The notes: a model not told the origin generated them from the sequence alone. Shown: positions 51,777-60,726, counted from the first letter of the stretch. The stretch is DNA of 64,000 bases from Tenacibaculum sp. 190130A14a (GCF_964048965.1 NZ_OZ040189.1:2046001-2110000); one strand, 5' to 3'. Numbers and translations are program-made.

Positions 51777-53012
51777 ATGTATAAATCTTATATAACATAT
51801 GCCATAGCATGGAGTATTGCTTTTTTATCCTTTGATTTAAAAGCTCAAGAGTTACAGGTCTATATAAATGAAGCCTTGACACATAATCCTGAAATACAAC
51901 AATTTGAAATAAAGCATCAACGTATTTCAGAAAAACAACAAGAAGTCAATAGCTTACCAAATACAGAAATAGGAGTAGGAGTATTTGCTAGTTCTCCTGA
52001 AACACGAACAGGAGCACAGAAATTTAAAGTTTCAGTAAAACAGATGCTGCCTTTTTTCGGAACCATTACAGCAAGAGAAAATTATGCCGCTTCATTGGCA
52101 GATATCGCGTACCAAGATATTGTTGTAAAGAAGCGAAAATTGATAGCTGAAGTATCTCAATCATATTATAAGCTATATGAAATTAAAGCTAAGCAAGCTG
52201 TTTTAGAAGAAAATATTCAATTACTTGCTACCTACGAAAAATTGGCATTAACCTCTGTAGAAGTAGGAAAAGCATCTGCTGTAGATGTTTTAAAACTTCA
52301 AATTCGACAAAACGAATTGACTCAAAAAAAAGAGGTTTTAAAAGAACAGTTTTTAGGAGAACAAGCATCTTTCAATAAATTATTAAACAAAGATGTATTA
52401 GAACCTGTGTTGCTTATAGACAGTTTACAAATGCCTGATAATATGGAAAGTTTTAATTCAGAAGATTTAAAGCTACATCCAGAATTAATCAAATTTGATC
52501 GATTGTACACTTCCGTAGAAAAATCAGAAATAGTGAATCAAAAACAAAGCAAACCAATGCTTGGCTTTGGAATAGACTATATAAATGTTGAAAAAAGACC
52601 CAATATGTCGTTTAACGATAACGGAAAGGATATTGTAATGCCAATGGTGTCTGTATCCATTCCTATATTCAATAAAAGGTACAAGTCTATAAGCAAACAA
52701 CATAGTTTGCAGCAAGAGGAAGTATTAACACAAAAACAACAGCGATTAAATAGCTTAGAAGCAATGCTTCATAATGTGGTTTCTCTACGAAATGCTACGT
52801 TTATCAAGTATAAAACACAACAAAAAAACTTAAAGCAAGCGAAGAATGCGCAAAATATTTTGGTGAAAAGTTATGAAACGGGAACTATTGATTTTAATGA
52901 TGTATTAGATATACAGGAATTACAATTAAAGTTTCAAATGAATATGATTAGTTCAAAGCTATCTTATTACAATCAAAGTGTAGCACTACGTTATTTAACC
53001 GCCCAAAACTAA
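51777..53012 (+). CDS. TolC/CusC-family outer-membrane efflux protein
   Basis: 411 residues. Signal peptide (about 1-22, ending LKAQ), then two repeats of the outer-membrane efflux protein fold with long helices (ISLP-type NSLPNTEIGVGVFASSPET and EIKAKQAVLEENIQLL) and the conserved SYETGTIDFNDVLDIQELQL near the end. It is the channel of the tripartite pump and begins 5 bases after cusA. Confidence 0.88.
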   Translation: MYKSYITYAIAWSIAFLSFDLKAQELQVYINEALTHNPEIQQFEIKHQRISEKQQEVNSLPNTEIGVGVFASSPETRTGAQKFKVSVKQMLPFFGTITARENYAASLADIAYQDIVVKKRKLIAEVSQSYYKLYEIKAKQAVLEENIQLLATYEKLALTSVEVGKASAVDVLKLQIRQNELTQKKEVLKEQFLGEQASFNKLLNKDVLEPVLLIDSLQMPDNMESFNSEDLKLHPELIKFDRLYTSVEKSEIVNQKQSKPMLGFGIDYINVEKRPNMSFNDNGKDIVMPMVSVSIPIFNKRYKSISKQHSLQQEEVLTQKQQRLNSLEAMLHNVVSLRNATFIKYKTQQKNLKQAKNAQNILVKSYETGTIDFNDVLDIQELQLKFQMNMISSKLSYYNQSVALRYLTAQN

Positions 53013-53016
53013 AAAG

Positions 53017-53742
53017 ATGAAACATATATATAAAGTTACAGGAATGACCTGCGGAAGTTGTAAAGCCTCTGTAGAAGAAAGCTTAACATCACTTCAAAAC
53101 GTTCAAAATGCCATTGTAGATTTAACAACTAAAGAAGTAGCCATAGAGATGGAAGAACACATTCCTTTGGCAGATTTACAGAAAGCATTGGCTGAAAAAT
53201 ATCAAATTTCAGAAATAGCGCAAGAAAAGAAGTCTTCCTATGTATCAACTGATCTATTTGATGAAGAACAAAGCAAACTGGTACAGTTAAAACCTTTGTT
53301 TTTAATTCTTGGCTATATCACAATTGCAAGTGTTTTAATGCATAGAAATGATTGGAGTTGGGACGAGTTTATGTTAGACTTTATGGGCTTATTCTATATC
53401 GTATTTAGCTTTTTTAAAATGCTCGATTTAAAAGGGTTTCCAGACTCTTTTAGAATGTATGATCCTTTGGCCAAAAAAGTTCCAGTATATGCCAAAATAT
53501 ATCCATTTATTGAAACCGCTTTAGGACTCATGTTCTTACTGCGTTTTGAAGTAAACATAGCCTTAATTATAACCTTAGTGGTTTTAGGAATAACCACTAT
53601 TGGAGTTACCAAGACATTGTTAGATAAAAAAGCAATTCGTTGTGCTTGTTTAGGTACCGCTTTAAAACTACCAATGACAGAAGCAACTTTTATAGAAAAT
53701 GCTATTATGATAGTGATGGCAATAACAATGTTAATCTTTTAA
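53017..53742 (+). CDS. HMA domain fused to MauE/DoxX-like membrane domain
   Basis: 241 residues. An N-terminal copper-chaperone domain with GMTCGSCKASVEE (Cys12 and Cys15) and a second part with about five membrane helices (from about 95) ending in the AIRCACLGTALKLPM motif, a MauE-type Cys pair. The fusion is typical for Bacteroidetes copper loci and may pass metal or electrons to the pump. It starts 4 bases after the TolC-like gene and ends 3 bases before the adaptor gene. Confidence 0.85.
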   Translation: MKHIYKVTGMTCGSCKASVEESLTSLQNVQNAIVDLTTKEVAIEMEEHIPLADLQKALAEKYQISEIAQEKKSSYVSTDLFDEEQSKLVQLKPLFLILGYITIASVLMHRNDWSWDEFMLDFMGLFYIVFSFFKMLDLKGFPDSFRMYDPLAKKVPVYAKIYPFIETALGLMFLLRFEVNIALIITLVVLGITTIGVTKTLLDKKAIRCACLGTALKLPMTEATFIENAIMIVMAITMLIF

Positions 53743-53745
53743 GAT

Positions 53746-55449
53746 ATGAAGAAGTATCTAATTTATACAGGAATATTAGTAGTCGGTTTAGTATTAGGTT
53801 GGTTACTTTTTGGAGGTTCATCTAATGAAAATGCATTACATGATCATAAAGAAATGAGTGACGCTAAGCAAATGTGGACTTGTTCTATGCATCCTCAAAT
53901 TATGCAATCGGAACCAGGAGATTGTCCAATTTGTGGAATGGATCTAATTCCTGCGAAATCAGGTTCAGAGGGATTAGCTGCCAATCAGTTCAAGCTAACT
54001 AAAAACGCCATGGCATTGGCCGATGTACAAACTACTATGATTGGTACTGCTGTTGAAGAAGAAAACGGTCTTACAATATCAGGGAAAATAGTAGAAAACG
54101 AAGAAACCAATCTTGTACAAGCGAGCTATTTTGAGGGAAGAATAGAACATTTATATATTAATTCAACGGGAGAAACAATTAGAAAAGGACAATTGTTAGC
54201 AACCATTTATTCACCAGAATTAATTAAAGCACAACAAGAATTACTAACAGCGGCTAGCTTAAAAGAAAACCAATCTGCTTTGTATAAGGCAGTTCGAAAC
54301 AAATTAAAACTTTGGAAGTTATCTGATAAGCAAATAGCTCAAATAGAAAGTGCTAAAAAAATAAGAGAGAATTTTCCTATTTATGCAACTGTTTCAGGTA
54401 TTGTTATTCATAAAATAGTAGCACAGGGTGACTATGTAAAACAGGGAGAAGCCCTGTTAAAAGTGTCTAATTTAAATACCGTATGGGCAAATTTTGACAT
54501 CTATGAAAATCAGATTCAAAGTTTTCATAAAGGACAAGAAATAGCAATTACAACTAATGCTTATCCAAATGAAGTGTTTACATCAAAAATATCCTTTATT
54601 GATCCTGTGTTGAATCCTTCCACAAGAACTGTCAATCTACGCGCGGTATTAGTTAATAAAGAAGGAAAGTTTAAAACAGGAATGTTTGTAAAAGGGAAAG
54701 TAGCTGTTCAAGCAATGCAAAAGGACAACCCTTTAATTGTTCCTGCATCTGCTGTATTATGGACAGGTAAGCGCTCTATTGTATATGTAAAAGTAAAACC
54801 AGATGCTCCTATTTTCGAAATGAAAGAAGTAGTTTTAGGAAATAGAGTAGGAGATAACTACATGGTGGCAAATGGACTCAAATCTGGAGAAGAAGTGGTT
54901 ACTCACGGAACATTTACCATAGATGCATCGGCACAGTTGGCTGGCAAAAAGTCGATGATGAATCATACTAAAACCATCAATGAAACATTTGAAGTATCCA
55001 ATAACTTCAAATCACAACTACAAAGTGTCTATGATGAATATATTTCTTTAAAAGATGCATTGATACAATCAGATACAACAACAGCAAAATTAGCAGCTGA
55101 TAAGCTACATAAAAGCTTAGCAAAAGTTGATATGAAATTATTAGGCGATCCAAAAGCACATGAACAATGGATGTTACTATCTAAAACCTTACGCACTAAG
55201 AGTGGTATAATGGCGCAATCGGATGATATAAAAATTCAACGAAAAGAATTTAAACCCTTATCAAACCATTTAATAATGGCAGTAGAATCTTTTGGAATCA
55301 CGGAAACTACCTATAAACAATACTGTCCGATGGCTGACAGTGATGAAGGAGGCTTTTGGTTAAGCAAAGAAAATAAAGTGTTAAACCCATATTTTGGAGA
55401 TGCAATGCTAAAATGTGGTACCGTAAAAGAAACAATCAATACTAAATAA
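53746..55449 (+). CDS. cusB: CusB-type periplasmic adaptor with heavy-metal-binding domain and DUF3347
   Basis: 567 residues. One N-terminal helix (5-23), then a heavy-metal-binding domain with WTCSMHPQIMQSEPGDCPIC and GMDLIPAKSG at about 43-72, a HlyD-type barrel-sandwich and beta-barrel (about 100-400, with KIVAQGDYVKQGEALLKVSN). A DUF3347-like helical region (about 425-510) follows, and a C-terminal YCPMADSDEGGFWLSKENKV metal-type strip. It links the pump to the channel and may itself hand over copper. Confidence 0.9.
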   Translation: MKKYLIYTGILVVGLVLGWLLFGGSSNENALHDHKEMSDAKQMWTCSMHPQIMQSEPGDCPICGMDLIPAKSGSEGLAANQFKLTKNAMALADVQTTMIGTAVEEENGLTISGKIVENEETNLVQASYFEGRIEHLYINSTGETIRKGQLLATIYSPELIKAQQELLTAASLKENQSALYKAVRNKLKLWKLSDKQIAQIESAKKIRENFPIYATVSGIVIHKIVAQGDYVKQGEALLKVSNLNTVWANFDIYENQIQSFHKGQEIAITTNAYPNEVFTSKISFIDPVLNPSTRTVNLRAVLVNKEGKFKTGMFVKGKVAVQAMQKDNPLIVPASAVLWTGKRSIVYVKVKPDAPIFEMKEVVLGNRVGDNYMVANGLKSGEEVVTHGTFTIDASAQLAGKKSMMNHTKTINETFEVSNNFKSQLQSVYDEYISLKDALIQSDTTTAKLAADKLHKSLAKVDMKLLGDPKAHEQWMLLSKTLRTKSGIMAQSDDIKIQRKEFKPLSNHLIMAVESFGITETTYKQYCPMADSDEGGFWLSKENKVLNPYFGDAMLKCGTVKETINTK

Positions 55450-55463
55450 TTAATATAACAATC

Positions 55464-55898
55464 ATGAAAAAAGTAATTTTAAGTATCGCTTTGATAGCGG
55501 CTATCGGTTTGGTAAGCTGTAAAAACGAAGCAAAAAAGGAAACTCCAACACAAACAGAACAAACGAGTACTACAGCAGCGGCTGTAGCAGAAAGCACTTT
55601 TGGAGTTAGAGGAAACTGTGGAATGTGTAAAAATACAATTGAAAAAGCTGCAAATGGAGTAGCAGGAGTAACAAAAGCAGAGTGGGATAAGTCGAGAAAA
55701 CAAATCAATGTTTCTTATGATGAAACTAAAACAAAAATAGACGCTATTCATAAGGCTATTGCTGCTTCTGGATACGATACTGATAAAGTAATGGGAAGTG
55801 AAGCTGCCTATGAAAACTTACCAGGATGTTGCCAGTATGATCATGAAATGGAAATGAATATTAAAGGGGAAGTAAAAGAAGACCCTAATACGCATTAA
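55464..55898 (+). CDS. Heavy-metal-associated domain lipoprotein
   Basis: 144 residues. A lipoprotein signal (IALIAAIGLVSC, Cys19), a Thr/Ala-rich linker, then an HMA domain with RGNCGMCKNTIEKAAN (CxxC as Cys-Gly-Met-Cys). The tail has CCQYDHEMEMN, extra metal ligands. It starts 14 bases after cusB and is the end of the operon. It is the second HMA domain of the locus (see 53017). Confidence 0.85.
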   Translation: MKKVILSIALIAAIGLVSCKNEAKKETPTQTEQTSTTAAAVAESTFGVRGNCGMCKNTIEKAANGVAGVTKAEWDKSRKQINVSYDETKTKIDAIHKAIAASGYDTDKVMGSEAAYENLPGCCQYDHEMEMNIKGEVKEDPNTH

Positions 55899-55914
55899 AA
55901 TAATTCTTTAAAAA

Positions 55915-55952
55915 AACTTCAAAGCATAGATATGTTTTGGAGTTTTTTTTGA
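55915..55952 (+). terminator. Terminator of the copper locus
   Basis: Arms 55915-55927 (AACTTCAAAGCAT) and 55932-55944 (ATGTTTTGGAGTT) pair over 13 bases with two G-U wobbles, followed by a run of T. Confidence 0.85.
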
Positions 55953-56001
55953 TTAATACAGTTATCTTATTTTTGTCTTTTATTCATATAAATACTTAAA
56001 C

Positions 56002-56601
56002 TTGTTAAAAAAGATAGATCATTTACCCCAAAAAATATATAGTAATACAGACTATTTTATATTCTGTTTAGAAGCTGTTGAAGATGTTGATTTGAATGAG
56101 GTTACTCAAACTCAAAAGAAAATGGAAGAGCTAACCATGCAATATGGAATAGCTAGTATTTATAAAACGTGTGACTCTATTGAAGGATTAGAAGAAAGTT
56201 TAAATACGTTGATTTTAGATGATCATCACTTTAAAAATTATGAAATTATCTATTTTGTAATGACAGGTGAAGCCAATAGCATCTGTTTGAATGATTATTA
56301 TTATAGTTTACAAGAAATTGCAGAGCTTTTTGAAGGTAGATTGCATGATAAGATACTGCATTTTTCAAATGCCAAAGTACTCGATCTAGACGAAGAAGAA
56401 GCTCAATATTTTCTAGATATTACTGGTGCTAAAGCTATTTCTGGTTATGGTAATGAATTTAACGGAATAGCAAGTGCCGATTTAGATAAAGCTTTTTTCA
56501 ACCTATTTAAAAAGGACGATGATATGTTCAATGCAGTAGAAGAACTACACAAGAAACATTATAAACTCTGTAAACTACTTGATTTTAGATTGTATTATTA
56601 A
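56002..56601 (+). CDS. DUF6642-like protein, function unknown
   Basis: 199 residues from a TTG at 56002; conserved-looking sequence begins right after it (KKIDHLPQKIYSNTDYFIFCLE), and no ATG is available before residue 40. The pattern EAVEDVDLNEVTQTQKKMEEL, then YFVMTGEANSICLNDYYYSLQ and EEAQYFLDITGAKAISGYG fits a family I recall as DUF6642. No catalytic motif is obvious; the ISGYG stretch may form a substrate loop. It stands alone between the copper locus and an AraC gene. Confidence 0.6.
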   Translation: MLKKIDHLPQKIYSNTDYFIFCLEAVEDVDLNEVTQTQKKMEELTMQYGIASIYKTCDSIEGLEESLNTLILDDHHFKNYEIIYFVMTGEANSICLNDYYYSLQEIAELFEGRLHDKILHFSNAKVLDLDEEEAQYFLDITGAKAISGYGNEFNGIASADLDKAFFNLFKKDDDMFNAVEELHKKHYKLCKLLDFRLYY

Positions 56602-56815
56602 TCCTTCGGTAAGCAGCATCGGTTTTCTAAATAAGTGGTTCTAAAATAGCTTTATAAGATATAATAAGAGGGAAGTCTTCAATTTTACAAAGCTTTTGTT
56701 CAAGATGGTACGTTAAAACCTTGTTTTTTACTATTATTACATGTGTTCTTACTAATTGATCTATTGATACTTAATTATATTTACCTATTTAAACAATAGC
56801 TATAGTTAAAATAAT

Positions 56816-57670
56816 ATGCCTAGAACCATATTCAAAAATATTGTAATTCAAAAGTTTGAAAAAGTCACTGCATTGGCTTTTTGTAAGTATATGCCCATTA
56901 GATTTTTTGAAATTTTATTTATAGAAAAAGGATCAGGAACACTTATCATTAACAATCATAGGATAAACTATAATGACAATCAAATTTTTATTTTGATACC
57001 AGATGATCAATATAATTTTGAAATTGAAACTCCAACAACAGTTTCAGCAGTAAAATTTCTTAATAGTTTTTTTGGTAATATGTTATCGGATGAAAATGAG
57101 TTACAGCGAAAACAATGGTTTAAAAAAATAGAAACCATATTGCATGGGGCTAACAGAACAACTCATTTAAACTTCCAATTTAAAACTGATGAAAGCAGTA
57201 TGCTCTCACTATTTACAGTACTTTGCAATGAATATCATGACGAAAGTTTAAAGAGTGAAACTGTTTTAAAATCTACCTTGCATGCTATCCTGCATATTGT
57301 TTCTAGGAATGTAAGTTTTGTTTCAAAAGATATTGAAGATTCTAAAATTCAAGGCATTATAAATTACATTCATTATTACATTCATGATTCTGAAAAACTC
57401 TCTAAAAAAGAGATGTCTAATCAATTCCACATTTCTGAAAATTATATCAGCGAGTACTTTAAAAACAAAATGGGAATTGGATTAAAAAAATACATATTAA
57501 ACTATAAACTAAAATTAGCAGAAACACGTCTTCAATATACCAATTCAACCGTTTCTGAAATTGCTCAAGAATTAGGATTTACCGACAGCAGTCATTTAGA
57601 TAAAACATTTATAAGTTATAAAGGAATGAGCGCAAAAAACTACCAAGCCACGCTAAAAAAGTCTAAATAA
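56816..57670 (+). CDS. AraC-family regulator with cupin-like sensor domain
   Basis: 284 residues. An N-terminal beta-rich AraC sensor domain (about 10-110, with IEKGSGTLIINNHR and IFILIPDDQYNF) and a C-terminal AraC domain (about 185-284: SKKEMSNQFHISENYISEYF, TVSEIAQELGFTDSSHLDKT, ending YKGMSAKNYQ). It is soluble, unlike the other AraC proteins here. It precedes the NTF2-like/crotonase/dioxygenase genes in the same direction and is their probable regulator. Confidence 0.85.
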   Translation: MPRTIFKNIVIQKFEKVTALAFCKYMPIRFFEILFIEKGSGTLIINNHRINYNDNQIFILIPDDQYNFEIETPTTVSAVKFLNSFFGNMLSDENELQRKQWFKKIETILHGANRTTHLNFQFKTDESSMLSLFTVLCNEYHDESLKSETVLKSTLHAILHIVSRNVSFVSKDIEDSKIQGIINYIHYYIHDSEKLSKKEMSNQFHISENYISEYFKNKMGIGLKKYILNYKLKLAETRLQYTNSTVSEIAQELGFTDSSHLDKTFISYKGMSAKNYQATLKKSK

Positions 57671-57737
57671 ACACCCTTTCCTCGTTTTTTACTAAAACCT
57701 CTTTTTTTCTTACCAAAATCATACACATACCTGAGGG

Positions 57738-57745
57738 TAACTTTG
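57738..57745 (+). promoter_or_regulatory. Candidate -7 element of the NTF2-like/crotonase genes
   Basis: TAACTTTG fits TAnnTTTG and is the same octamer as at 47518. It lies 20-60 bases before the possible start codons of the NTF2-like gene. No -33 TTG is seen. Confidence 0.45.
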
Positions 57746-57765
57746 CATTATAATTTTAAAACAAC

Positions 57766-58107
57766 ATTATAATTAAAAAATCACAGGATGTTTTTGAAAG
57801 CCATATGAAGGCCGTAGCTACATTAAGTCCTTTTAAAGTCGCTGACGATTACACAAACGATGCGTTGTTTATTACACCAAACAAAACTTATCAGGGTAAA
57901 GAAGAAATATTCGAATTTTATAAAGAGTTCTTACCAAACTTTGAAAATTTTCAATTCAACACTATTAAGCAAGAAACTAATGATAATGTAGTTTACTTCG
58001 TTTGGAACGGAAAAAACAAACACATTAATATACAACTAGCTACAGACACTTACATCATAGAAAACGGAAAAATTAAACAGCACACATTTGCTGCGGTAAA
58101 CAACTAA
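57766..58107 (+). CDS. NTF2/SnoaL-like small protein, start uncertain
   Basis: From the first in-frame ATG (57805) the protein has 100 residues but lacks the N-terminal helix expected for the fold. The frame stays open to 57754 and reads IIIKKSQDVFESHMKAVATL, the normal first helix of an NTF2-like protein, after which comes DDYTNDALFITPNKTYQGKE and the strand-rich rest (VVYFVWNGKN, TDTYIIENGKIKQHTFAAV). Either an ATT codon (57766 or 57772) starts translation, as in a few known genes, or the ATG is used and the helix lost. The coordinate given assumes ATT at 57766. Confidence 0.6.
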   Translation: MIIKKSQDVFESHMKAVATLSPFKVADDYTNDALFITPNKTYQGKEEIFEFYKEFLPNFENFQFNTIKQETNDNVVYFVWNGKNKHINIQLATDTYIIENGKIKQHTFAAVNN

Positions 58108-58131
58108 AAAACAATCATAAAAATTAAAAAA

Positions 58132-58983
58132 ATGGATTATAAAAATTTTCAAACATTCACAGCTGAGCAAAAAGGAGGTATTTTAACAGTAGATATCAAT
58201 TTTGGACCTGTAAATGTACAAGGACAAGAAATGTTAGCAGACTTAAGTAGCCTTTGCTTACGATTGGAAAGAGACAGAAGTGTAAAAGTAGTTGTTTTTC
58301 AATCGTCTAACTCTGGGTATTGGGTATGTCATTATGATACAAACTTACTAAAAGACATGTCTGAGGAAGTAGTACCAAGAAACGAGGTTAAGCTTTTAGA
58401 TTTACAAGCTGTTTTAGAGCGATTAAGTAATGTACCTCAAGCAACTATTGCAAAAATTGAAGGTTTTGCTCGTGGAGGTGGGCACGAAATGGCCTTAGCA
58501 CTAGATATGCGTTTTGCAGCTAGAGGAAAAGCCAAGTTTATGCAAATGGAAGTAGGCATGGGAATTTTACCTTGTGGAGGTGGAGCTTCTCGTATGGCGC
58601 GTCAAGCTGGACTAGGTAAGGCATTAGAAATTATACTAGGTGCCAGAGATTGGGATGCAGATGAAGCAGAAAAATTTGGGACAATTAATAAAGCTTTAAA
58701 TGCAGATGAAATAGGACCTTATGTAGATGCATTGGCAGAACGTATTTCAAAATTCCCTTCAGAGTCAATTGAAGCTTGTAAACGTGCAGTTTATGCATCT
58801 ATAGATTTACCAATAGCAGATGCCTTAAAAGAAGAAGCGTATCAACTATATCAGGCAACAAGTAAAACACCAGCAATTAAGCGATTTACCATTGCAGATG
58901 AAAATGGAGCACAATTTGACCATAACAATCAAAAGAATTGGGAAAATATGTTAATTGATTTACAAGAAATTCAAAGAGATTAA
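58132..58983 (+). CDS. Enoyl-CoA hydratase/isomerase (crotonase) family enzyme
   Basis: 283 residues. The oxyanion-hole motif IEGFARGGGHEMALALDMRF is clear. The catalytic region reads EVGMGILPCGGGASRMARQAG, where the Glu usually seen just ahead of IPG-type stretch is replaced by Gly-Met-Gly, so a standard hydratase mechanism is doubtful. It may act on a CoA ester by isomerisation or as an ester hydrolase. It lies 24 bases after the NTF2-like gene. Confidence 0.8.
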   Translation: MDYKNFQTFTAEQKGGILTVDINFGPVNVQGQEMLADLSSLCLRLERDRSVKVVVFQSSNSGYWVCHYDTNLLKDMSEEVVPRNEVKLLDLQAVLERLSNVPQATIAKIEGFARGGGHEMALALDMRFAARGKAKFMQMEVGMGILPCGGGASRMARQAGLGKALEIILGARDWDADEAEKFGTINKALNADEIGPYVDALAERISKFPSESIEACKRAVYASIDLPIADALKEEAYQLYQATSKTPAIKRFTIADENGAQFDHNNQKNWENMLIDLQEIQRD

Positions 58984-59005
58984 CCCTCACTTATACTCAA
59001 TAATC

Positions 59006-59040
59006 ACCATGAATACTTATGAAAACCAAGTATTCATGGT
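59006..59040 (+). other. Long perfect hairpin between crotonase and dioxygenase genes
   Basis: Perfect 13-base arms ACCATGAATACTT (59006-59018) and AAGTATTCATGGT (59028-59040) with a 9-base loop and no T tract after it. It may be an RNA-processing or stability element that sets different levels for the two genes, or a binding site for a dimeric regulator such as the AraC protein. Confidence 0.5.
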
Positions 59041-59067
59041 ACATATTTAGTTTTAAACACAAAAAAA

Positions 59068-60018
59068 ATGAAAAATAATGCACTTGAACAAGTCCGTGCC
59101 TTAGCGCAACCTTCTCGTGAAGCCTCTCTTAAACGTGAAGCTTCGGTGTCTCATTTTTGGAACAATCACCAAAAATTATTGGAGGAAGCATGGCAAGTAT
59201 GGGAAATAGAGCATAAAGATACTTTAGGAATCCTAGATGAGACTTTACTCGATTCGAAATTGCGAAAAGACATCAATGAGGCATGGGAAAACCCAGAAAA
59301 AGAAAATGCAGTCGCTGATTTATGGGAAGAAATTATTCCAGGAGTTTACAGCGCTCAATTTTTTGATCTTGAACGTTTGGCAGAATTTCGTAGCTATTTA
59401 GAGGCTGTTGCAAATTCACAAATACCTAAACGTGCACCTTATGGTATCCAGTTAAATCGGTATGGTGTAATGTTAGATGAACGATCAGAGGGATATCTTG
59501 CAGCTCCTAATTTCCAAGCATTTTATAACGATATCATGAATCGTTATATGCGTCCGGTAGCTCGTTTATTATTGGGAACTTATGGGTATGATAGTCAAAC
59601 ATTTGGTTTTTCTATTCAATATAATCCAGATAAGGATAAAGATTTGCACGCACATACAGATGCTTCGGCAGCAACTTTAAACATTAATATAAACTTGCCA
59701 AACGAAGCCTTTACAGGATCACAGGTTGATTTTTATGATAAAACCACAGGGAAAACCGTGCAAACTGTGTTTGAGCCAGGAAAAGCCATAATACATCGCG
59801 GTAATGTACCGCATGCTACACATCCAATAACCAGCGGACAACGTAATAACTTAGTTATGTGGCTCTATGGAAATCAAATGCAAATTCCACGCGGAAGTAC
59901 TAGTAGTTATGGTAATTTTAGTAATTCAAAAACAAATGTACATACAGCAGAAGCTATTACTGCACGAGAACGATGGAGTATACCGCAAGAACCAAAAGAT
60001 AGGTTTGCTCCATTTTAA
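59068..60018 (+). CDS. 2-oxoglutarate/Fe(II)-dependent dioxygenase (prolyl-hydroxylase-like)
   Basis: 316 residues. The iron facial triad fits His196, Asp198 (LHAHTDAS) and His249 (NVPHATHPI); Arg259 in TSGQRNNLVMW would bind 2-oxoglutarate. An N-terminal helical part (1-95) is extra. Members hydroxylate a carbon of an amino acid, peptide or small metabolite. The substrate is unknown. It lies downstream of the AraC, NTF2-like and crotonase genes, in the same direction. Confidence 0.82.
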   Translation: MKNNALEQVRALAQPSREASLKREASVSHFWNNHQKLLEEAWQVWEIEHKDTLGILDETLLDSKLRKDINEAWENPEKENAVADLWEEIIPGVYSAQFFDLERLAEFRSYLEAVANSQIPKRAPYGIQLNRYGVMLDERSEGYLAAPNFQAFYNDIMNRYMRPVARLLLGTYGYDSQTFGFSIQYNPDKDKDLHAHTDASAATLNININLPNEAFTGSQVDFYDKTTGKTVQTVFEPGKAIIHRGNVPHATHPITSGQRNNLVMWLYGNQMQIPRGSTSSYGNFSNSKTNVHTAEAITARERWSIPQEPKDRFAPF

Positions 60019-60081
60019 AGAACAACTTTCTTCTTTCTTTTATAATACATCCAATTAAACAAGGATAACTGGAATCAAAAA

Positions 60082-60110
60082 AACACTTAAGATAATTAGG
60101 TGTTTTTTTT
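60082..60110 (+). terminator. Terminator of the dioxygenase gene
   Basis: Arms AACACTTAA (60082-60090) and TTAGGTGTT (60096-60104) with a GATAA loop and one G-U pair, then eight T. Confidence 0.85.
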
Positions 60111-60123
60111 GATTTTGAGATAG

Positions 60124-60139
60124 TTACGGGTTTCCGTAA
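60124..60139. promoter_or_regulatory. 16-bp palindrome TTACGG-N4-CCGTAA, copy 1
   Basis: TTACGGGTTTCCGTAA. The same length and outer bases recur at 62403-62418 (TTACGAAATTCCGTAA), in both cases upstream of a gene of unknown function. A dimeric regulator binding site is likely. A second palindrome follows at 60181. Confidence 0.6.
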
Positions 60140-60180
60140 ATGAATCCCTATTAGAATTACTAAGTTTAAAAAAGATATTG

Positions 60181-60200
60181 AATACCTATCCGTAGGTATT
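60181..60200. promoter_or_regulatory. Second palindrome before the 60251 gene
   Basis: Perfect 8-base arms AATACCTA (60181-60188) and TAGGTATT (60193-60200) with a TCCG loop, 51 bases before the start codon. It is unlike the first palindrome and may be the site of another regulator or a leader hairpin. Confidence 0.5.
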
Positions 60201-60250
60201 TATGTCTATCTGTTTTTCTCCTAATATTGAACTTGTTAAAACTTAAAAAA

Positions 60251-60724
60251 ATGATTAAAAAACAACACAAAAACTCAGAAGTAAGTTGGGACGAAAATAA
60301 GGAACAAGGACTATTTTTAATAACATCAAATAGAGAGAAAAAGGCCAAAGGGATAATAAAAAAGTCAATAGAAGGTAACTTAATAGCATTCATAGAAAAT
60401 ACGAATTATTCTAATTCATATGTTAATCAAAAAGTAGCCTCTACATTAAAATCTATATTCGATGACTCTTGGCCAAAAATTATCATTCAAGATGCAATTG
60501 ATTGTTTGCAAGGATTCATTTATACAAATATTACTGAAGCGAATGGATTATCAATTGGTGATTCGCATACTATTTCTGGAAGTTATAGACATTACTGTAT
60601 AGATGGAGCTCCTGATTGTGGGGGTAAAACATATCAAGGACCTGTTTCATTAGTATATAAAGGCTCTGTAATACGAGTATGTGCTGGAATAGCTACAGAA
60701 TATGCCAAATTTAAAATCAAATAA
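60251..60724 (+). CDS. Unknown protein with C-terminal Cys-containing segment
   Basis: 157 residues from the ATG at 60251; a TTG at 60227 is an alternative start. No signal peptide or recognised motif. The last 50 residues are different in composition (HYCIDGAPDCGGKTYQG, then VIRVCAG), with three cysteines, glycine-rich, ending in FKIK. It is followed two bases later by a lipoprotein gene, so the two are co-expressed. Confidence 0.55.
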   Translation: MIKKQHKNSEVSWDENKEQGLFLITSNREKKAKGIIKKSIEGNLIAFIENTNYSNSYVNQKVASTLKSIFDDSWPKIIIQDAIDCLQGFIYTNITEANGLSIGDSHTISGSYRHYCIDGAPDCGGKTYQGPVSLVYKGSVIRVCAGIATEYAKFKIK

Positions 60725-60726
60725 TC

